The notes: a model not told the origin generated them from the sequence alone. DNA of 64,000 nt from Hyphomicrobiales bacterium (GCA_039973685.1 JBDWKL010000013.1:1-64000); one strand, 5' to 3'. Numbered from the stretch's first letter, positions 47,256-57,187 are shown. Program-made: numbers and translations.

Positions 47256-47887
47256 CCCATAAAAATGTAACCCACGTCAATCATCCGCTCATTCAGCACA
47301 AACTCACCTTGATGCGTGACAAGCACACATCATCCGCTGTTTTTCGCCAGTTGCTGAGAGAGATCTCAACGCTGCTGACTTATGAGGTGCTGCGCGATAT
47401 TCCGTTGACGACACAGACCATTCAAACGCCAATGGAAACAATGGAAGCACCCGTTCTGGAAGGTAAGAAGCTCGCGTTTATTTCTATTCTGCGGGCAGGT
47501 AACGGTCTGCTTGATGGTATGTTGGACCTTGTCCCTTCTGCGCGTGTTGGACATGTTGGCCTTTACCGCGACCATAAAACGCTGGAACCAATTGAATATT
47601 ATTTCAAAGTACCAAAGGAAATCGAAAAGCGCCTAGTGATTGCCGTTGATCCAATGCTTGCAACAGCCAATTCAGCATCAGCCGCGATTACACAGCTTAA
47701 AAAAGCGGGCGCCAAAAACATTCGCTTTGTGTCTTTGCTCGCCGCGCCAGAAGGGATCGAAGCCCTCACAACCGCACACCCAGATGTCCCAATTTTCACA
47801 GCGGCGATTGATAGCCACCTCAATGAACTTGGTTACATCATGCCAGGTCTTGGTGATGCGGGTGACCGCATGTATGGCACTAAGTAG
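47252..47887 (+). CDS. upp: Uracil phosphoribosyltransferase
   Basis: 211 residues. It starts [18 protein letters not shown] and contains the [16 protein letters not shown] segment, the PRPP loop [15 protein letters not shown] near 132, and the closing signature [17 protein letters not shown]. It converts uracil and PRPP to UMP. Start ATG 47252 overlaps the deaminase stop by four bases, so cytosine deaminase and Upp form a two-step salvage route. Confidence 0.96.
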   Translation: MTHKNVTHVNHPLIQHKLTLMRDKHTSSAVFRQLLREISTLLTYEVLRDIPLTTQTIQTPMETMEAPVLEGKKLAFISILRAGNGLLDGMLDLVPSARVGHVGLYRDHKTLEPIEYYFKVPKEIEKRLVIAVDPMLATANSASAAITQLKKAGAKNIRFVSLLAAPEGIEALTTAHPDVPIFTAAIDSHLNELGYIMPGLGDAGDRMYGTK

Positions 47888-48087
47888 CAAGGGTCAGCAC
47901 GCTCCCGTAACAATCTAACCTAATTTATCCATTTGACGCTGACGGCACACACATTTCCCCTCAGCGCCGAACGGGTAAATTCGCCCTTGGCAGTCGCAAC
48001 TTTCAACAGCACATTTGCCTCAATGACGCGGACAATCAGAGCGGTTACAAAAATAATTTCAAAAAAACGACATAGCCCCCTTCTCAA

Positions 48088-48120
48088 TCCGAAACTTAAT
48101 GTCTATAGACGTGTTTCGGA
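48088..48120. repeat. Nested inverted repeat just upstream of tRNA-fMet
   Basis: Outer arms TCCGAAAC (48088-48095) and GTTTCGGA (48113-48120) enclose the ten-base palindrome GTCTATAGAC (48101-48110). The structure ends 19 bp before the tRNA. The 47888-48087 stretch ahead of it contains no gene. Confidence 0.55.
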
Positions 48121-48139
48121 CACGCTAAGTGTTCAGTAT

Positions 48140-48218
<79 letters not shown>

Positions 48219-48248
48219 CTTTCGAAAATCATCGAATACCGTCGCTGA

Positions 48249-48269
48249 CGTAAAAGCTTCGCTTTTACG
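48249..48269 (+). other. Strong hairpin between the tRNA copies
   Basis: CGTAAAAGC-TTC-GCTTTTACG, nine perfect pairs with a three-base loop. It has no T-tract directly after it. It may help end or process the tRNA transcript. Confidence 0.6.
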
Positions 48270-48270
48270 G

Positions 48271-48343
<73 letters not shown>

Positions 48344-48399
48344 TTTGAAAAATTGAATGATCCAGTCGCTGCGACACATAAAGCAACGGTCCATACAAA

Positions 48400-48422
48400 A
48401 AACGCGGCCTTTGCAGGCCGCG
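48400..48422 (-). terminator. Rho-independent terminator of the EF-hand gene
   Basis: Stem CGCGGCCT / AGGCCGCG (48403-48422) with a four-base loop. On the minus strand it is followed by TTTTTT, 28 nt past the EF-hand stop. Confidence 0.88.
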
Positions 48423-48449
48423 CTTGAAAAGTAAAAATCGCTCAGTTTT

Positions 48450-48737
48450 CTATTGAGCTTTTTTCTTTGCTCTACGTTCTGCATGCTTTGCTTTGCGTGC
48501 TTCGCGAGCGGCTTTTAGTTCTTCTTTAGTTAGCTCGCCGTTGTTGTCTGCGTCAATTTTTGCAAACCGCTTTTTAGCGCGTTCCAAATACTCAGCTTGT
48601 GAGATGGTGCCGTTACCGTCAGTATCCATTTTAGCAAAATGCTTGCCACCCTTGCCGTCCTTTGCAAATGACGGAGCAGCAACGCCTGCTACCAATACAG
48701 CGAGAGCAGAAACTGCAACAATTGTTTTATTTTTCAT
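48450..48737 (-). CDS. Small secreted EF-hand protein
   Basis: 95 residues. A signal peptide (IVAVSALAVLVAGVAAPSFA) is followed by two EF-hand loops, DTDGNGTISQAE and DADNNGELTKEE, with calcium ligands at the expected positions, and a very basic tail (KAKHAERRAKKKAQ). It likely binds calcium in the periplasm; a partner is not known. It has its own terminator and a 247-bp AT-rich upstream region. Confidence 0.85.
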   Translation of the reverse strand: MKNKTIVAVSALAVLVAGVAAPSFAKDGKGGKHFAKMDTDGNGTISQAEYLERAKKRFAKIDADNNGELTKEELKAAREARKAKHAERRAKKKAQ

Positions 48738-48868
48738 AATTCTTGTCTTTCATAAAAAGGTATGGATTTTTACAAATCCAATCGTTTAAGCATTCCATAT
48801 GGACTATGAGGATGCGGGAGGTATGCATGAAAGCAAGGTATAAAAGAAAACCAAGCTTTAATGCGTAG

Positions 48869-48927
48869 ATGACAACTTACAGCTGTCTTTGTTTAAAATT
48901 AGACAGCACTGTGACTTTAGTTGTCAT
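48869..48927. repeat. Nested inverted repeat in the EF-hand/SDR spacer
   Basis: Outer arms ATGACAACT (48869-48877) and AGTTGTCAT (48919-48927), inner arms CTGTCT (48883-48888) and AGACAG (48901-48906), AT-rich loop of 12. No gene is seen in this AT-rich 48738-48984 stretch. It could be a regulatory RNA element or an operator pair for the EF-hand gene. Confidence 0.5.
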
Positions 48928-48984
48928 AATTTAATTTTTTTTGAATTTACTTGTTTTTATTACAATATATAGGAATTATTTCAA

Positions 48985-49740
48985 TCACCCACGCCCAACG
49001 AAGGGCATGTTCGTTGCCATCACTGTCATGAATTGAACGTTAGCACTGAGCGGCAAGTCCGCCATGTAGCGGATGGCATCACCCACATGCACGAGGTCCA
49101 TCAAAGGTTCTGGCTTGATAGAACCATCAGGCTGCTTCGCGCCTTCACCAAGCGGTATCGCCATGTCAGACGCCGCATTGCCTATATCAATTTGTGAGCA
49201 TGCAATGTCGAACGGGCGCCCATCCAATGAGAGCGTTTTGGTCAAACCAGTGATTGCGTGTTTGGTCGCGGTATAAGGCACAGACCCAGGCCTTGGCGCA
49301 TGGGCCGAAATAGACCCGTTATTGATAATGCGTCCGCCATGCGGTTCTTGACGGCGCATCAAGGAGAACGCCGCGCGGGCACATAGAAACGAACCTGTTA
49401 GATTGACGTTGACCGCGTTGGTCCATTCTTCAACTGAAATCTCATCAATCAGCTTGCTATGAACAATAACGCCCGCATTGTTGAAGAGGACATCAATGCG
49501 GCCATGACGTTCTTCGATTTGGGAAAACATAGTCTCCACAAAAGCCGCATCACTGATATCGCCCGCAATTATTTCGCCCGCGCCTCCGTGTTCAGCAACA
49601 CACTCACTTAGCGCTTCTTGCAAGACAGTCTCGCGGCGACCATTGAAAACCACATGATAACCACCCGCCACTAGCGCGTGAGCAGCGGCTTTACCGACAC
49701 CCGTTCCAGCACCTGTTACAAGGGCGACTTTGGTCATCAT
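48985..49740 (-). CDS. Short-chain dehydrogenase/reductase
   Basis: 251 residues. Cofactor motif VTGAGTGVGKAAAHAL, structural NNAG, catalytic serine in NNGSISAHAP, and the YTATK active-site tyrosine/lysine. The substrate is unknown. Start at ATG 49740 follows GAAAGAAA; the codons further up have no family match. It lies 33 nt downstream of ybaB on the same strand. Confidence 0.85.
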   Translation of the reverse strand: MMTKVALVTGAGTGVGKAAAHALVAGGYHVVFNGRRETVLQEALSECVAEHGGAGEIIAGDISDAAFVETMFSQIEERHGRIDVLFNNAGVIVHSKLIDEISVEEWTNAVNVNLTGSFLCARAAFSLMRRQEPHGGRIINNGSISAHAPRPGSVPYTATKHAITGLTKTLSLDGRPFDIACSQIDIGNAASDMAIPLGEGAKQPDGSIKPEPLMDLVHVGDAIRYMADLPLSANVQFMTVMATNMPFVGRG

Positions 49741-49773
49741 GGTTTCTTTCAATAACGATTTTAGCAAAGACGC

Positions 49774-50097
49774 TTAAAACGGCAATTTCATTCCCGGCGG
49801 CAAAGGAAGACCCGCGGTCATTTCTTGCATTTTTTCTTGCATCGCCGCTTCAGATTTACCCTTGGCATCATTATGAGCTGCAAGGATCAAGTCTTCCATG
49901 ATTTCTGCTTCTTCTTCCTTCAAAAGCGACGGGTCAACTTTAAGACCACGCATCTCGCCTTTGCCAGAAAGCGTCACAGTGACCAAGCCACCGCCTGCTG
50001 TGCCAACAACTTCTGCGTTGGCTGCTTCTTCTTGCATTTCCTGTATTTTCGCCTGCATTTCGCCGGCTTTTTTCATCAAACCCATGATATCTTTCAC
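49774..50097 (-). CDS. YbaB/EbfC-family nucleoid-associated protein
   Basis: 107 residues. It starts [22 protein letters not shown] (first codon GTG) and has [18 protein letters not shown] and the C-terminal [15 protein letters not shown], all typical. It binds DNA and is nearly always downstream of dnaX. The GTG overlaps the dnaX stop by four bases (GTGA) and follows GGAGAAACACC, so it is preferred to the internal ATG at 50085. Confidence 0.93.
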   Translation of the reverse strand: MKDIMGLMKKAGEMQAKIQEMQEEAANAEVVGTAGGGLVTVTLSGKGEMRGLKVDPSLLKEEEAEIMEDLILAAHNDAKGKSEAAMQEKMQEMTAGLPLPPGMKLPF

Positions 50098-51932
50098 GGT
50101 GTTTCTCCATCGTTGTCTATGTCATCATCTTCAGGCACAGCTTCCAATATCTCTTCATCTTCTTGGAATGAGATATTGACTATTTTCGAACCTGGAAATT
50201 GTTTTAATACGGCTGCAACCGTTGGATCTTCTTCTGCTTCGCGGGTGCGCTCTGCTTCTTCTTCCGCGCGCTGAATTTTAAGTGGCACCTCGCCGCCTTC
50301 GCGCGCGACGATCACTTGCCAATCTTGGCCAGACCAATCTTTCAAACGCGACTTTATGTCGGACGCTAGATTACGCGGTGCTTGTGGGGTCGGTGAAAAT
50401 TCGATGCGACCATTTTCAAAGGCAATCAAACAGACACACGCTTCAAGCGCATGACGAAAGGCAAGGTCGCGCTTTTCTTCGGCAATCGCCACCAAATCTT
50501 CAAAGCGATTAATCCGCACACTTTCAGCCGCTTTTGCTTCTGGAACGGGTTCGGCCTCAACTGGCTGTGGATTTGGGTTATTGGTTGCCAAAACGGGGCG
50601 CGGGCGCTGCATTTCAGGCGCCGTCTGTTGGGCATCCAACATGACAGGGTCGCCTGATGGCATTGGCTGGCTCATCTGCCCACCACCATATTGTGCAACA
50701 GGCGCACCACCGTTGCCAGATGGATGAGGCGCAGCATTCGTCGCAGGTGCTGTTTGCCCGCTTCCTGCACCTTGTTTGATAAGCTTAATTGCCTCATCAG
50801 GTGTTGGCAGATCGGCAACATAAGCAAGGCGCACAATCACCATGTCTGCTGCGGCTAAGGGCTTGCGGGCAGTTTGAACTTCTTCAATGCCTTTTAAGAG
50901 CATTTGCCAAGCCCGTGATAAAACACGGATGGAAAGGTTTTCAGCAAACTCTTCCGCTTTTGCTTTTTCAAGATCAGACAAAGCCTGTCCGCGTGGCACG
51001 CCATCTGCAAGTTTTGCCGTTGTGACCAAATGGGTAAATTCGGCCAAGTCAGATAAAATGACGAAAGGGTCAGCGCCCACATCAAATTGTTCTTTTATCT
51101 CAGCCAGCGCTTCCTTCACGCGGCCAGACATGACGTGGTCGAATAGATCAATAATGCGCGTGCGGTTGGCAAGGCCCAGCATGTCACGCATTTGATCAGC
51201 GGTTACACCACCGCCGCCGTGGGAGATGGCTTGATCAAGCAGAGAAAGCGCATCGCGCACAGACCCTTCTGAGGCACGAGCAACGAGCGCCAGCGCATCA
51301 TCACTCACTTCAACATTTTCTTTTTGGGCCACGCCCTGCAAAAACGTCACCATGGTCTCGCCTTCAATCCGGCGAAGATCAAAGCGCTGGCAACGTGAGA
51401 GCACCGTTACCGGTACTTTACGAATTTCGGTTGTGGCGAAGATAAATTTCACATGCTCTGGCGGCTCTTCGAGCGTTTTCAGCAAACCGTTAAAGGCTGC
51501 TGTTGAGAGCATATGCACCTCATCGATGATATAAACTTTATAGCGCGCTGCCGCAGGCTTGTATTTCACCGCGTCGATGATCTCGCGAATATCGCCAATA
51601 CCTGTATGAGAGGCCGCATCCATCTCCACCACATCAATGTGGCTTGAATTGATGATCGCATCACAATGGGCGCCATGCTCCGCCATCTCAATGGTTGGCG
51701 CGTCAATCCCGTCTGCTTCATAGTTTAAAGCGCGGGCTAAGATACGAGCTGTCGTTGTTTTACCGACACCGCGAACGCCTGTTAGCATATAGGCTTGGGC
51801 GATACGGTTGAGTTGGAATGCATTGGTGAGTGTCGTGACCATCGGCTCTTGACCGATCAAGTCTTCAAAGGTGCTTGGGCGGTATTTTCGAGCCAGCACG
51901 CGATAGGCTGTCTGTCCGTCTGTCTCGTCCAT
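50094..51932 (-). CDS. dnaX: DNA polymerase III subunit gamma/tau
   Basis: 612 residues. Clamp-loader AAA+ domain with Walker [29 protein letters not shown] and the sensor [20 protein letters not shown] proline/glutamine-rich linker follows at about 400-470, then a tau-like C-terminal domain. The zinc cysteines of the E. coli protein are partly absent, with only HCDAI seen in that region. Start ATG 51932 ([19 protein letters not shown]) fits the family; five upstream codons are dropped. The SRP RNA gene lies just upstream on the same strand. Confidence 0.94.
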   Translation of the reverse strand: MDETDGQTAYRVLARKYRPSTFEDLIGQEPMVTTLTNAFQLNRIAQAYMLTGVRGVGKTTTARILARALNYEADGIDAPTIEMAEHGAHCDAIINSSHIDVVEMDAASHTGIGDIREIIDAVKYKPAAARYKVYIIDEVHMLSTAAFNGLLKTLEEPPEHVKFIFATTEIRKVPVTVLSRCQRFDLRRIEGETMVTFLQGVAQKENVEVSDDALALVARASEGSVRDALSLLDQAISHGGGGVTADQMRDMLGLANRTRIIDLFDHVMSGRVKEALAEIKEQFDVGADPFVILSDLAEFTHLVTTAKLADGVPRGQALSDLEKAKAEEFAENLSIRVLSRAWQMLLKGIEEVQTARKPLAAADMVIVRLAYVADLPTPDEAIKLIKQGAGSGQTAPATNAAPHPSGNGGAPVAQYGGGQMSQPMPSGDPVMLDAQQTAPEMQRPRPVLATNNPNPQPVEAEPVPEAKAAESVRINRFEDLVAIAEEKRDLAFRHALEACVCLIAFENGRIEFSPTPQAPRNLASDIKSRLKDWSGQDWQVIVAREGGEVPLKIQRAEEEAERTREAEEDPTVAAVLKQFPGSKIVNISFQEDEEILEAVPEDDDIDNDGETP

Positions 51933-52110
51933 AACCCGCATCCTCATTAACGATCTTCGCGGAATTTAGTCCTCAGACTACCCCGCTCTCTTGTGAGTGA
52001 CAAACCATCATGCCAGTACTATGGCACAATTCCACAGCATAAGTGCTGGGCCTGTCTCTGAAAATGGCGTGGTAGATAACCACGGCCATTTTGAGAGTGA
52101 CGCGAAAATA

Positions 52111-52204
52111 GGAGATTGGACGTTGACCCGAGCCTAAGCTCGTTAGGGCTGCTTCCTTCCGGATCTGACCCGGTTGGCGAGTGGCACGTCCATCGCCAAC
52201 CTCC
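52111..52204 (-). ncRNA. ffs: Signal recognition particle RNA (4.5S type)
   Basis: On the minus strand, the conserved SRP core GTCAGATCCGGAAGGAAGC matches the M-domain binding loop of bacterial SRP RNA. The ends GGAGGTTGG and CCAATCTCC pair, giving about 94 nt of hairpin. Position upstream of dnaX on the same strand is common in alphaproteobacteria. Exact ends are estimated from pairing. Confidence 0.93.
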
Positions 52205-52298
52205 CAACCGCATCATATCACAGGGCTGACGCACTTTTGCAAGTACAAATCTCATGATCTTTCACAAGATGATGAGATCATAGGGCAAAGAGACGATA

Positions 52299-52733
52299 AT
52301 GAACGCATTAAAAACAGGTTTTTCGCTGTCAGACAGACTTGAAGCAGATACCTTTCCCGTCGTCGATTTACGCCTTTGCACCGTTCGCTTGATGAATGAC
52401 ACGCGTTATCCGTGGGTCGTTTTGGTGCCGCGTGTGGCTCATATCGAAGAAATTTTTGAGTTGAGCCGCGTTGAGCAGAGTTTTTTGATGGAAGAAATGT
52501 CTGCTGTATCCCGCGCAGTTAAGGCCGTGACCAACCCAACAAAGATGAATGTCGGCGCACTTGGCAATATTGTTCGTCAATTGCATATCCATGTGATTGC
52601 CCGTTTTGAAACAGATGCCACATGGCCAGGTCCCGTATGGGGACAAGGCGAAGCTAATCCTTACATTGATGAAGGGGCTGCATTCTTGTCACTGCTTCGC
52701 CCACAAATTGCGCAAGAGATGGATCGCAAATAG
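52299..52733 (+). CDS. HIT-family protein
   Basis: 144 residues. A histidine-triad-like motif reads QLHIHVIARFE, where the third histidine of the usual HxHxH is an arginine. The N-terminal LCTVRLMNDTRYPWVVLVPR is typical of this bacterial subgroup. HIT proteins hydrolyse or transfer nucleotides; the change of the last residue is family-typical but makes the activity uncertain. It is followed by an acyl-CoA dehydrogenase with about 120 bp between. Confidence 0.85.
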   Translation: MNALKTGFSLSDRLEADTFPVVDLRLCTVRLMNDTRYPWVVLVPRVAHIEEIFELSRVEQSFLMEEMSAVSRAVKAVTNPTKMNVGALGNIVRQLHIHVIARFETDATWPGPVWGQGEANPYIDEGAAFLSLLRPQIAQEMDRK

Positions 52734-52852
52734 CGCTCTAAAATTTAGTCTTACTGCTTTGAATTCATTCTTGTTAATGGACAAAGCCTTGCCATCTAAA
52801 ACCATGCATGCTCCCATGAGTGCCACCTGTGCGCTTTCCTTGAGGAGATGAG

Positions 52853-54076
52853 ATGTCGACTGACACACCCCATTTTTCACCGCTAGACCCAACTTATGCA
52901 GACCTTGGTAATGAGATCCGCCAATTTGTGATTGATCGCTGCATCCCTCGTGAGCCGGAATGGAAAGCAACAGGGAAAGAGATTTCCGACGAGCTAAGGT
53001 TAGAGCTTGTGGCCGAAGCAAAAGCGGCGGGCATTTATGGCCCTCACTTACCTAAAGAATATGGTGGCAAAGAAATTACCCATCGCGGTTCTGCCGTTGC
53101 ATTTGAAGCAGCCGGATACTCCATGCTTGGTGCTATCTCCATTCATTGCAATGCGCCGGATGAAGGCAACCAGCACCTTCTCAACAAAGTTGCAACACCC
53201 GCCCAGCGCGAAGAGTTCTTAAAGCCGCTCTGCGAAGGTGCTCGCTCCTGTTTCATGATGACGGAACCGGGTGGTGCGGGTGCTGACCCGAACCAGATGA
53301 CGAGCCGCGCTATTCGTGATGGTGATGACTATCTGATCTCTGGCCGCAAATGGTATATCACCGGCGCTGTAGGTTCTAAGTTCTCCATCATCATGGCAAG
53401 GGATGGTGCAGCCGATGATGCGCCACCAAGCATGTTCCTCGTGCCGACCGATGCACCGGGTATCAACATCATCAAAGAGATGGATGTGATGGCGCACGAT
53501 ACACCCGGTGGCCATTGCCAAATTGAGCTTGATAATGTGCGCGTGCATAAAGACAATGTTTTAGGAGAAGCTGGCAAGGGCTTTCAATATGCCCAAGTGC
53601 GGCTTGCACCTGCACGCTTAACACACTGTATGCGGTGGTTGGGTGCTGCACAGCGCTGCCATGATACAGCCCTTCACCATGCAGGTCATCGCACGTCTTT
53701 CGGTAAGCGGTTGGGTGAGCACCAAGGTGTTGGCTTTATGTTGGCTGACAATGAAATTGACCTGCACACCGCGCGCATTTCCATCGACCATGCCTGTGCC
53801 ATTCTTGATAGCGGCGCAAAAGGGCGGCACGAAACGAGCATGGTGAAGGTCTTTGTCTCCGAAGCACTTAGCCGCGTGGTTGATCGTTCCATGCAAATTT
53901 TGGGTGGGCTTGGTGTTACGGGCTATACGCCAGTTGAGCATATTTACCGCTCCATCCGCGCCTTCCGCATTTATGACGGCCCATCTGAAGTGCACCGCTT
54001 CGCCATTGCTCGCCGCGTATTGCCCGGTGAAAATGAGGCAAACCGTATCGAGGTCGATTGGACGAAGGAAAGCTAA
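52853..54076 (+). CDS. Acyl-CoA dehydrogenase
   Basis: 407 residues. Middle-domain motif FMMTEPGGAGADPNQ (FAD and substrate contact), WYITGAVGSKFSIIMARD, and the C-terminal helices RSMQILGGLGVTGYTPVEHIYR with RIYDGPSEVHRFAIARR. It would form a trans-2 double bond in an acyl-CoA, passing electrons to ETF. Start follows GAGGAGATGAG. Chain length or branching is unknown; the neighbour is a CoA-transferase three nt downstream. Confidence 0.92.
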   Translation: MSTDTPHFSPLDPTYADLGNEIRQFVIDRCIPREPEWKATGKEISDELRLELVAEAKAAGIYGPHLPKEYGGKEITHRGSAVAFEAAGYSMLGAISIHCNAPDEGNQHLLNKVATPAQREEFLKPLCEGARSCFMMTEPGGAGADPNQMTSRAIRDGDDYLISGRKWYITGAVGSKFSIIMARDGAADDAPPSMFLVPTDAPGINIIKEMDVMAHDTPGGHCQIELDNVRVHKDNVLGEAGKGFQYAQVRLAPARLTHCMRWLGAAQRCHDTALHHAGHRTSFGKRLGEHQGVGFMLADNEIDLHTARISIDHACAILDSGAKGRHETSMVKVFVSEALSRVVDRSMQILGGLGVTGYTPVEHIYRSIRAFRIYDGPSEVHRFAIARRVLPGENEANRIEVDWTKES

Positions 54077-54078
54077 GA

Positions 54079-55182
54079 ATGAGCACGCCAAAGACGCCCC
54101 TTGCTGGTCTCAAAGTGGTCAGCATGGCGGAACAATATCCAGGCCCCTTCTGCACCATGGTTTTGAGCGACCTTGGCGCGGAAGTGGTGCAGGTGGAACG
54201 GCCAAACAGCGGCGACCCTGCCCGTCATTTCAAAGCGTTTTATGAGGCAATCAATCGTGGCAAATCTTCCGTCGCACTGGATGTGAAAGAAAGCGGTCAG
54301 CGCGAGCAATTGCTATCCCTGCTTAGCGAGAGCGACGTTTTCCTTGAAGGGTTTCGACCGGGAAAATTGGCGAAAGCGGGCCTCTCCTATGAAGACGTAA
54401 AAGCCCACAACCCGCGCATTATCTATTGCTCCATCTCAGGCTTTGGACAAAGCGGCCCTTACCGCGATCGCCCTGCCCACGACCTCACCTATCAAGGGGT
54501 GGCGGGGGCTTTGGATGAGCGCATTAAGGGCGATGTGACAGGCTTGCCCTCCACCTTCCTGCTTGGTGATACCATGTCGGCACTTTATGCGACCATCGGC
54601 ATTTTAACCGCCCTCAACGCGCGCGAACGAACCAAAGTAGGCACCTATATTGATGTCTCCATGACAGATTGCGTTGCCTCCGCCATGGCAGCCTTCACCG
54701 CGATGAGCGACCAAGATGACGGGATCGCGCCGCCGCAAGCAGAACCTGCCTTCGACCTTTTTCAATGCAAAGATGGCCAATGGCTCACCCTTTCAATCGC
54801 CCATGAGGATAGCTACTGGACAACCCTTTGCAAAACGCTGGGCCTCGATCATGTCGCAGACCTAAAACGCACCGAGCGCGTGGCACGTCGCGGTGAATTA
54901 AAAGGCATGATTGAAGACCGCATCGCCCAAGAACCGCGCGATGCATGGGAGAGCGTGTTTAACAACAGCGGTCAAATGTGGGGGCCAGCTAACCGTCTCA
55001 ACGAAGCACCGCATGATAAAGGCTTGATGGCGAGGAACCTCTATCACCGCATAAAACGGTTGGATGGCATAGAGCAATGGGTGACGCGCCAACCGCTCGT
55101 TTTTTCAGATTATGAGAATGCACCCCTTAGCCCTGCGCCAGAATTAGGCGCAGACAACGAGAAAATTTTGGGCGAAATATAA
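54079..55182 (+). CDS. Family III CoA-transferase (CaiB/BaiF)
   Basis: 367 residues. Fold signature LKVVSMAEQYPGPFCTMVLSDLGAEVVQVER, GKSSVALDVKE, ADVFLE-like SESDVFLEGFRPG, and SGFGQSGPYRDRPAHDLTYQ. The catalytic aspartate is in IDVSMTDCVA. These enzymes move CoA between organic acids such as carnitine, succinate or formate. Start ATG 54079 follows GAAGGAAAG two bases after the upstream stop. Together with the dehydrogenase it may degrade one acid as its CoA ester. Confidence 0.88.
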   Translation: MSTPKTPLAGLKVVSMAEQYPGPFCTMVLSDLGAEVVQVERPNSGDPARHFKAFYEAINRGKSSVALDVKESGQREQLLSLLSESDVFLEGFRPGKLAKAGLSYEDVKAHNPRIIYCSISGFGQSGPYRDRPAHDLTYQGVAGALDERIKGDVTGLPSTFLLGDTMSALYATIGILTALNARERTKVGTYIDVSMTDCVASAMAAFTAMSDQDDGIAPPQAEPAFDLFQCKDGQWLTLSIAHEDSYWTTLCKTLGLDHVADLKRTERVARRGELKGMIEDRIAQEPRDAWESVFNNSGQMWGPANRLNEAPHDKGLMARNLYHRIKRLDGIEQWVTRQPLVFSDYENAPLSPAPELGADNEKILGEI

Positions 55183-55252
55183 GACCCCAGCCAGTAATTC
55201 TCGAAATTTATTCAACGATATTGTCGCATTCTTTTTCTTGCGTGTCGTTTTC

Positions 55253-55269
55253 TTCTGGTCGAACCAGAA
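55253..55269. promoter_or_regulatory. GntR/FadR-type operator-like palindrome
   Basis: TTCTGGT-CGA-ACCAGAA, perfect arms. It fits the TNGTNNNACNA pattern known for FadR-subfamily GntR regulators. It is 165 bp upstream of the BCCT gene and 70 bp downstream of the CoA-transferase. A second small palindrome, CTTAC-TTAAG-GTAAG, lies at 55292-55306. No GntR gene is in the window. Confidence 0.5.
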
Positions 55270-55433
55270 TTTAGATTTGATCGTTCAAATGCTTACTTAA
55301 GGTAAGGAAAAATATCCCTTCCCAAGCATTCAATACTCCACTAAGGTTTTACTACTTTTGTCGTATACTCGGCAAAAATCGACGTAGGATTTGGGACCTA
55401 CAGATAAAATAAAACTGCTTGGGGAGAGCAAGA

Positions 55434-57086
55434 ATGGCCATCAAACCACCTTTACGAAGCCTACCAATAGATACTGCAGAAAGCGGTTTTTATGCGGGTT
55501 TCAATCAAATTGTCACCGTCGGATCGAAGATCTTGATTGGCGTTTTAATTCTTTGGGCTGCGGTGTGGTCCGAACAGGCCGGTAACGTGCTGAAAAGCAT
55601 CCGCTCGGCTGTCGATGCGAATACGGGCTCTTGGTATATGTATGTGATGACCTTTTACATCCTCGTATGCCTTGCCTTGGCTCTATGGCCTGCAACGGGC
55701 AAGCTGAAGCTTGGTAAGCCAGAAGACAAGCCGGAATTTTCCAGCTTCTCGTGGTTCTCAATGATGTTTGGTGCTGGTATCGGCATTGGCATGTTGACCT
55801 ACGCGACAGGCGAACCGCTTTTCCATTTTGGAACCAACCCAGAAGTTATTCAGGGCATCACGGAAGGCAGCGCAGAAAACAACGTGCGTTCGGCTTATAA
55901 GTGGTCGTTCCTACACTGGGGTTTTTCAGCATGGGGCTGTTATGCAATCGTCGGTCTTTCACTTGCCTTTTTCGCATACTCACGCGGCTTACCACTAACC
56001 ATCCGTTCTGGTCTTGTGCCTTTGTTCGGCAAATCTTTGTCTGGGCCTTTGGGGCACGTCATTGATATCGTTTCAGTGATCGCCACAATTCTGGGTGTGT
56101 CTGTAACAATTGGTTATGGTGTCTCGCAATTTGCGTCAGGCATGTTCAATATCACAGGGGCAACATGGATGATGGATGCTGAAGGTTCACCAACCGTCTC
56201 AGCGATGTTGTTTGCTTTGATTGTTGTGATGGTCGCCTCCACATTGTCTGCGCTTTCGGGCGTTGGTAAGGGCATTAAATGGTTGTCCAATATCAACATG
56301 GGCTTGTCGTTCTTCATCTTAGCTTTCTTCCTTGTTTTCGGTTCTACCTTCTTTGGCTTGAAAGCATTGGTTGTTGGTATGTGGGATTACATCCTTGCTC
56401 TACCGTCCATGTCTGTGACCGTGTGGTCAGGTGATGGCGATGCGGAAAGCGTGGCGAGCAAACTTGCTGGATGGCAAGGTGGCTGGACAATCTTCTATTG
56501 GGCTTGGTGGGTAGCATTTGCACCATTCGTTGGCCTGTTCCTTGCCCGCATATCCAAAGGCCGTACGGTTCGCGAATATGTTCTTGGCGCCATGATTGTT
56601 CCATCGGTGATGTGTTTTGTCTGGTTTGCCATTGTTGGCGGAACAGCCATTGACCTAACCCTCAACGGCGGCGCTGGTGATGCGATTACGGGTGCTGGTT
56701 TATCGTCGCAACTCTTCGCGATGATCAACTTCATGCTGTCGCCTTCATTGGCAACGATCATGTCCATCATCATTGTTATCTTGTTGTTGACCTATCTCGT
56801 CACATCAGCTGACTCGGCGGTCTTGATTATCAATACAATCGCTGCCGCAGGTGATGCGCGCCAGAAGCCAAAAGTACATATCATCTTTTGGGGTGCAGCC
56901 CTCACCACGGTGATTGGGGTGCTGTTGGTTGCTGGTGGCCTTAGCGCCATCAACACGGCGATGATCATCGCAGCCTTACCGTTCTCTGCGGTTATGGCGT
57001 TGATGGGTATCGCATTGTTTAAAGCGCTCATCCGCGACGGTATGCGCGAGAAAGAAGGCATGGCGGCAGAACAGCCTGCTGAGTAA
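55434..57086 (+). CDS. BCCT-family transporter (betaine/carnitine/choline type)
   Basis: 550 residues, about 12 membrane helices. The glycine-rich [14 protein letters not shown] and aromatic [21 protein letters not shown] (the BCCT signature helix with its stacking tryptophans) are present, followed by RGRT-like [11 protein letters not shown]. It would bring in trimethylamine-type compounds with a sodium or proton gradient. Start ATG 55434 follows GGGGAGAG. The neighbours (acyl-CoA dehydrogenase and CaiB-like transferase) could process a carnitine-like product, but this is inference. Confidence 0.93.
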   Translation: MAIKPPLRSLPIDTAESGFYAGFNQIVTVGSKILIGVLILWAAVWSEQAGNVLKSIRSAVDANTGSWYMYVMTFYILVCLALALWPATGKLKLGKPEDKPEFSSFSWFSMMFGAGIGIGMLTYATGEPLFHFGTNPEVIQGITEGSAENNVRSAYKWSFLHWGFSAWGCYAIVGLSLAFFAYSRGLPLTIRSGLVPLFGKSLSGPLGHVIDIVSVIATILGVSVTIGYGVSQFASGMFNITGATWMMDAEGSPTVSAMLFALIVVMVASTLSALSGVGKGIKWLSNINMGLSFFILAFFLVFGSTFFGLKALVVGMWDYILALPSMSVTVWSGDGDAESVASKLAGWQGGWTIFYWAWWVAFAPFVGLFLARISKGRTVREYVLGAMIVPSVMCFVWFAIVGGTAIDLTLNGGAGDAITGAGLSSQLFAMINFMLSPSLATIMSIIIVILLLTYLVTSADSAVLIINTIAAAGDARQKPKVHIIFWGAALTTVIGVLLVAGGLSAINTAMIIAALPFSAVMALMGIALFKALIRDGMREKEGMAAEQPAE

Positions 57087-57108
57087 ATTTAAACCAAAAC
57101 AACATTCA

Positions 57109-57140
57109 AACCTCCGGTGCTTGCATCGGGGGTTTTTCTT
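57109..57140 (+). terminator. Rho-independent terminator of the BCCT gene
   Basis: AACCTCCG (57109-57116) pairs with CGGGGGTT (57127-57134) around a ten-base loop; TTTTTC and TTTT follow. Confidence 0.82.
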
Positions 57141-57187
57141 TTAAAACATGGATGGCGTCACACGATGAGGAACGCTATAGCTTGACC

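Noticed and set aside
50094-51932. Programmed frameshift producing gamma from dnaX
   Set aside because: No clear slippery A-rich heptamer followed by a stem was seen at the domain boundary.
52019-52255. Minus-strand reading frame of 78 codons
   Set aside because: It covers the SRP RNA; structure and conserved core explain the sequence.
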